DNA of 64,000 bases from Anolis sagrei (Eukaryota > Chordata > Lepidosauria > Squamata > Anolidae). Location: NCBI RefSeq assembly GCF_037176765.1, contig NC_090028.1:21091234-21155233 (forward strand). The letters are read 5' to 3'. The notes beneath the pieces are model-generated. The model was not told where the DNA came from and did not search any database. It was given only the letters and a program-made list of their open reading frames with translations. Position numbers and translations under genes: made by a program. This document shows, piece after piece, positions 60,020 to 64,000 of this stretch. Position 1 is the stretch's first letter; each line of letters starts with the position of its first letter.

Positions 60020-60968
60020 CTGCAACACAAAGAGGGAGGGAAACCACCTTCAGGACCAAGGCTCTCCCTTCATCAAAGCAGGGAGATTCTCCTGCAAATG
60101 CAGAACCCATTTTATTTATTTATATCCTGCTTTTCTCCCCCATTGGAGAGTCAAAGTGGCTGACAGCAAGGTATAAAACGTAACAGGTGTGTCTATTTCC
60201 ATTTATTCCACACTGCACACCTCATGGGCCATCCAGTCCAACCCCATTCTGCCAAGAAGCAGGAATATTGCATTCAAATCACCCGACAGATGGCCATCCA
60301 GCCTCTGTTTAAAAGTTTCCAAAGAAGGAGCCTCCACCACACTCCGGGGCAGAGAGTTCCACTGCTGAACGGCTCTCACAGTCAGGAAGTTCTTCCTCAT
60401 GTTCAGATGGAATCTCCTTTCTTGTAGTTTGAAGCCTTTGTTTCACGTCCTAGTCTCCAGGGCAGCAGAAAACAAGCTTGCTCCCTCCTCCCTGTGGCTT
60501 CCTCTCACATATTTATACATGGCTATCATATCTCCTCTCATCCTTCTCTTCTTCAGGCTAAACATGCCCAGCTCCTTAAGCCGCTCCTCATAGGGCTTGT
60601 TCTCCAGACCCTTGATCATTTTAGTCACCCTTCTCTGGACACATTACAGCTTGTGTCCAGCCTACAGGGACCTAAGTCCAAAAGACTTGAAGGGAGGGCC
60701 CAAGTTGGCCCATGCCTAGTCTCAACTGAGCACATGACGCTGTTTCAGAATGTGAGGATGGGGCCCAGGAAAGTCGCCCGAGCTCCCTCAGGAAGAGACT
60801 GCCTGGCGCTAGGCACACTGACCGGAAGCCAAAGTACCCGGCTCCACCGGTGATGAGGACCGTCTCCCGGGCGGGGGCGCGGGCCTCTTTCTCCTCCTTG
60901 TCCTCCTCCTCCGCCATGTCCAGCCTTTTGGCCCCGTCTGGGGACTTGTTGGCTCCTCCCATCAGCCC
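58918..60968 (-). CDS. SDR42E1: SDR42E1-like short-chain dehydrogenase/reductase, membrane anchored
   Basis: A member of the extended SDR family related to 3-beta-HSD/NSDHL enzymes; its substrate is not settled. Two coding exons, 60968-60823 and 60019-58918, join as TTCCG|GCTG, giving GYFGFRLGCSL. The NAD-binding motif [11 protein letters not shown] lies near residues 20-30 and the active-site DHYSRTK has Tyr near residue 159 and Lys four residues later. Phrases [31 protein letters not shown] and [16 protein letters not shown] match vertebrate SDR42E1 closely. A hydrophobic C-terminus ([20 protein letters not shown]) is a tail anchor. From ATG 60917, which has a strong Kozak context, it has 398 residues; from ATG 60962, 413; human has 393. 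An acidic stretch ([10 protein letters not shown]) at the N-terminus is unusual for the family. Confidence 0.88.
60105..60180 (-). repeat. L2 3' tail in the SDR42E1 intron
   Basis: 'tttatttatatcctgctttt' then 'gagtcaaagtggctgacagc'. Confidence 0.65.
60215..60655 (-). mobile_element. CR1 LINE 3' end
   Basis: Minus-strand CR1 with [20 protein letters not shown] and [20 protein letters not shown]. The terminal ATTCTATG end is missing. Confidence 0.85.
60823..60968 (-). CDS. SDR42E1: SDR42E1-like first recognised coding exon
   Basis: Encodes the acidic leader and [12 protein letters not shown]. The acceptor is CCTTTGCAG and the donor TTCCG|GTCAGT. Because an acceptor precedes it, at least one more exon lies upstream. 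Confidence 0.85.
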
Positions 60969-61032
60969 CTGCAAAGGGAGGTGAAAAGGGAAAGAGGAAA
61001 TGACACGGAATTGAAAATGGAAGAGAATACAA

Positions 61033-63076
61033 TCTATATAAATAAAAATGTAATGTTCGTTTGTGGGATTCACAGAACCTCAAAACCACTGGACGAATTG
61101 ACACCAAATTTGGACACAAGACACCTAACAACCCAATGCATGTCCTTCACTCAAAAACATTGATTTTGTCATTTGGGAATTGTTGTTGCTGGGATTTATA
61201 GTTTACCTACAATCAAAGAGCATTCTGAACTCCACCAATGATGGAATTCAACCAAACTTAGCACACAGGGCTCCCATGACCAACAGAACACACTGGAAGG
61301 GTTTGGTGGGCATTGACCTTGAGTTTGGGAGTTGTAGTTCATCTACATCCAGAGACCACTGTGGACTCAAACAATGATGGATCTGGACCAAACTCTACAC
61401 AGATACTCAATATGCAAACAATGATGGATCTGGACCAAACTTGGCACGAATATTCCATATGCCCAAATATGAACACAGATGGAGTTTAAGGGAAATAGAC
61501 CTTGACATTTGGGAGTTGTAGTTGTTGGGATTTATAGTTCACCTACAATCAAAGAGCATTCTGAACTCCACCAATGATGGAATTGAACCAAACTTGGCAC
61601 ACAGAACTCCCCATGACCAACAGAACACACTGGAGGGGTTTGGTGGGCATTGGCCTTGAGTTTTGGAGTTGTAGTTCACCTACATCCAGAGATCACTTTG
61701 GACTCAAACAATGATAGATGTGGACCCTACTCTACACAAATACTCCATATGCCCAAATGTGAACACTGGTGGAGTTTGGGGAAAATAGAATCTTGACATT
61801 TGGGAGTTGTAGTTGCTGGGATTTATAGTTCACCTACAATCAAAGAGCATTCAGAACCCCACCAACGATGCAATTGAGCCAAACTTGGCACACAGTTCTC
61901 CCATGACCAACAAGAAATACTGGAAGGGTTTGGTGGGCATTGATCTTGAGTTTTGGAGTTGTAGTTCACCTACATCCAGAGAGCACTGTGGACTCAAACA
62001 ATGATGGATCTGGACAAAACTCTACACGAATACTCAGTATGCCCAAATGTGAACTCTGGTGGAGTTTGAGGAAAATAGAATCTTGACATTTGGGAGTTGT
62101 AGTTGCTGGGATTTATAGTTCACCTACAATCAAAGAGCATTCAGAACCCCATTAACGATGCAATTGAGCCAAATTTGGCACACAGTTCTCCCATGACCAA
62201 CAGGAAATACTGGAAGGGTTTGGTGGGCAGTGTCCTTTGGTTTTGGAGTTGTAGTTCACCTACATCCAGAGATCACTGCGGACACAAACAATGATGGATC
62301 TGGACCAAACTTGACACAAAAAATCCATATGCCTAAATATGAACACAGATGGTGTTTGGAGGAAATAGATCTTCACATTTGGGAGTTGTAGTTGTTGGGA
62401 TTTATAGTTCACCTACAATCAAAGAGCATTCTGAACTCCACCCATGATGGAATTGAACCAAACATGGCATACAGGACTTCCATGACCAACAGAACACACT
62501 GGAAGGGTTTGGTGGGCATTGACCTTGAGTTTGGGAGTTGTAGCTCACCTACATCCAGAGAACACTGTGGACTCAAACAATGATGGATCTGGACCAAACT
62601 CTACATGAATACTCAATATACCCAAATGTGAAAACTGGTGGAGTTTGGGGGAAATAGAATCTTGACATTTGGGAGTTGTAGTTGCTGGGATTTATAGTTC
62701 ACCTACAATCAAAGAGTATTCTGAACCCCACCAACGATGCATTTGAGCCAAACTTGGCACACAGTTCTCCCATGACCAACAGGAAATACTGGATGAGTTT
62801 GGTGGGCAGTGTCCTTTGCTTTTGGAGTTGTAGTTCACCTACATCTAGATATCACTGTGGGCTCAAACAATGATAGATCTGGACCAAACTTGGCATGAAT
62901 ACTCAATATGCCCAAATGTGAACACTGGTGGAGTTTGGGGAAAATAGAATCTTGACATTTGGGAGTTGTAGTTGCTGGGATTTATAGTTCACCTACAATC
63001 AAAGAGCATTCTGAACCCCACCAATTGGCCAAACCTCCCATGTGGGCCACAGCAACGTGTGGCAGGGGACGGCTAG
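61033..63076 (+). mobile_element. Helitron, complete non-autonomous copy with 290-bp tandem repeats
   Basis: Starts TCTATATAAATAAAAATGTA after a host A and ends GGGGACGGCTAG before a host T, the Helitron A|T target rule. A 3' hairpin, GCCACA-GCAACG-TGTGGC (63046-63063), precedes the CTAG end. The interior is about seven tandem units marked by GTTGCTGGGATTTATAGTTC-type words near 61178, 61510, 61803, 62093, 62383, 62672 and 62962. No helicase gene is present. 2,044 bp, between SDR42E1 coding exon 1 and its promoter. Confidence 0.92.
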
Positions 63077-63235
63077 TGGAAAATTAGAAAAAGGAAAACT
63101 AAAAGTAGAAAATAACATAAGAAGAGAAGATAAAATTGAATTAAAAATAGAAGACCGGGCTGAGTAGAGCGAGAGATCCACCAGAGTCCACGCGCGTGTC
63201 TACACGGCAGAATTAACGCAGTTTGGAGCCGCCAC

Positions 63236-63690
63236 TGGACCCAGGGAGTTGTAGTTCCACAAGGAAGGTCTTCCGCCTTTCCTGCTACAGAGGGCAGCCA
63301 GGCTTGCAGATGCCCCGCCCCATCAGCCCATTGCGGCTCCTCCCATTCGGGCATGGCGTTTCCTTGCCGGCTCCGCTTTGGAGACCATTCAGATCCTCAT
63401 AGGTTCCCGTAGCAGGTGCGCATGCATAGACATACAATAAGATGGCGCACTCCAGAGGCGTGGCTACCGTACAACACAATGGCGGGCCCACCCTTTCCAT
63501 TGCCTCCGAGCCGCGCCTGCTTCCCCTTACGGACTCCATCTCCCAGAATGCCCGGCTATTGGCCCGCCCGGCCGGGGCTTCTGGGAGTCGGAGTTCAAAG
63601 GGCTGGGAATCGCCTATCGAAATGAAGCCTGTTCTGTTCTACCTGTTCTGCTGCTGTAATACTATGGGACCCTGGGAGCTGTAGTTTCCC
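63236..63690. promoter_or_regulatory. GC-rich promoter-like block upstream of SDR42E1
   Basis: A CpG-containing unique block. It holds a strong ZNF143/SBS-type site (ATCTCCCAGAATGCCCGGC near 63538) beside an NF-Y CCAAT box (CTATTGG near 63555). It also has a YY1-like AAGATGGCGC (63440), a second ATGGCGGGCC word (63478), and GGGAGTTGTAGTT / GGGAGCTGTAGTTT words at 63246 and 63677. There is no TATA box. It could serve SDR42E1 on the minus strand, a gene to the right, or both. Confidence 0.5.
63531..63539 (-). other. Possible three-codon first coding exon of SDR42E1
   Basis: The minus strand reads GGGAGATGGAGTCC|GTAAGG: a strong-context ATG, three codons (MES) and a good donor. Joined to the acceptor at 60968 it stays in frame ([15 protein letters not shown]...). 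The splice is an inference. Confidence 0.25.
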
Positions 63691-63784
63691 AAGGTCCTGA
63701 GGTCTGATTTATTCCTATTTTTCTATCTTTTTTCCTTTCATTTTAATTTTTACAATTTTAGTTTTAATTTAGTTTTCTGATTTT

Positions 63785-63830
63785 TAAAATAATAATAATA
63801 ATAATAATAATAATAATTTATTTTATTTTA
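63785..63830. repeat. (TAA)n microsatellite
   Basis: TAATAA run followed by a TTTA-rich stretch. Confidence 0.75.
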
Positions 63831-63870
63831 ATTCAACGAGTTTTTGTTTTGCTTTCTGTTTTATTTTCTA

Positions 63871-63925
63871 CTAGCTGGCCCCTGCCACGCGTTGCTGTGG
63901 CCCAGTCTGGTGATCTGGGAAATAA
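63871..63925 (-). mobile_element. Helitron 3' end, truncated
   Basis: The minus strand ends CCACAGCAACGCGTGGCAGG, GGCCAGCTAG, then a host T, the terminus of the 61-kb family. Confidence 0.75.
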
Positions 63926-64000
63926 AGTCTGGAGAACAAGCCCTATGAGGAGCGGTTTAAGGAGCTGGGCATGTTTAGCCTGAAGAAGAGAAGGCTGAGA
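63926..64000 (+). mobile_element. CR1 LINE, start of a copy cut by the window edge
   Basis: 'ctggagaacaagccctatga' to 'agaagagaaggctgaga', encoding [20 protein letters not shown]. Confidence 0.8.

Noticed and set aside
59356-60183. 275-codon plus-strand frame opposite SDR42E1
   Set aside because: It is the antisense shadow of the high-GC SDR42E1 last exon, with no family likeness.

Overview
This window is vertebrate nuclear DNA, almost certainly from a squamate reptile and most like an Anolis-type iguanian lizard. Most bases lie in interspersed repeats of the mix known from lizards: L2 and CR1 LINEs, L1, an RTE/BovB LINE tail, Penelope-like elements, tRNA-derived SINEs with A and B boxes, several hAT families including a SPIN-like element, mariner and other TIR elements, and Helitrons. 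All family names come from pattern recognition; no database search was possible.

Three host genes are supported, all on the minus strand. ELMO3 (engulfment and cell motility 3) runs leftward from a GC-rich first exon near 27.6 kb. Eleven coding exons between 24,152 and 1,642 encode residues 1-350, and the gene leaves the window at its left edge. E2F4 (a transcription factor that partners the pocket proteins) is complete in ten coding exons from 57,443 to 37,411 and encodes 395 residues. An SDR42E1-like short-chain dehydrogenase lies just upstream, with coding exons at 60,823-60,968 and 58,918-60,019. It is followed upstream by a promoter-like block at about 63.2-63.7 kb. E2F4 followed head-to-tail by ELMO3 matches the mammalian gene order; the SDR42E gene beside E2F4 does not match human order.

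Layout: 0-24 kb is the ELMO3 gene body with repeats in its introns. 24.4-29.6 kb is the 5' end of ELMO3 and its flank, and is the most structured repeat region: a six-unit 176-bp tandem array of CR1 3' ends, a 479-bp duplication, a perfect 75-bp inverted repeat, and tandem Penelope/SINE composites. 29.7-37 kb is intergenic repeats, including a BovB tail among Helitron pieces. 37.4-57.4 kb is E2F4. 58.9-64 kb is the SDR42E gene, a whole Helitron built of about seven 290-bp repeats, and a candidate promoter.

The observations most worth a second look are: an inverted copy of ELMO3 coding exon 3 with its splice sites, placed inside a CR1 in E2F4 intron 1; hammerhead-ribozyme-like motifs in the Penelope ends; the CR1-derived tandem array beside the ELMO3 promoter; and a Helitron carrying many copies of a ZNF143-like word near an SDR42E promoter that carries the same word.
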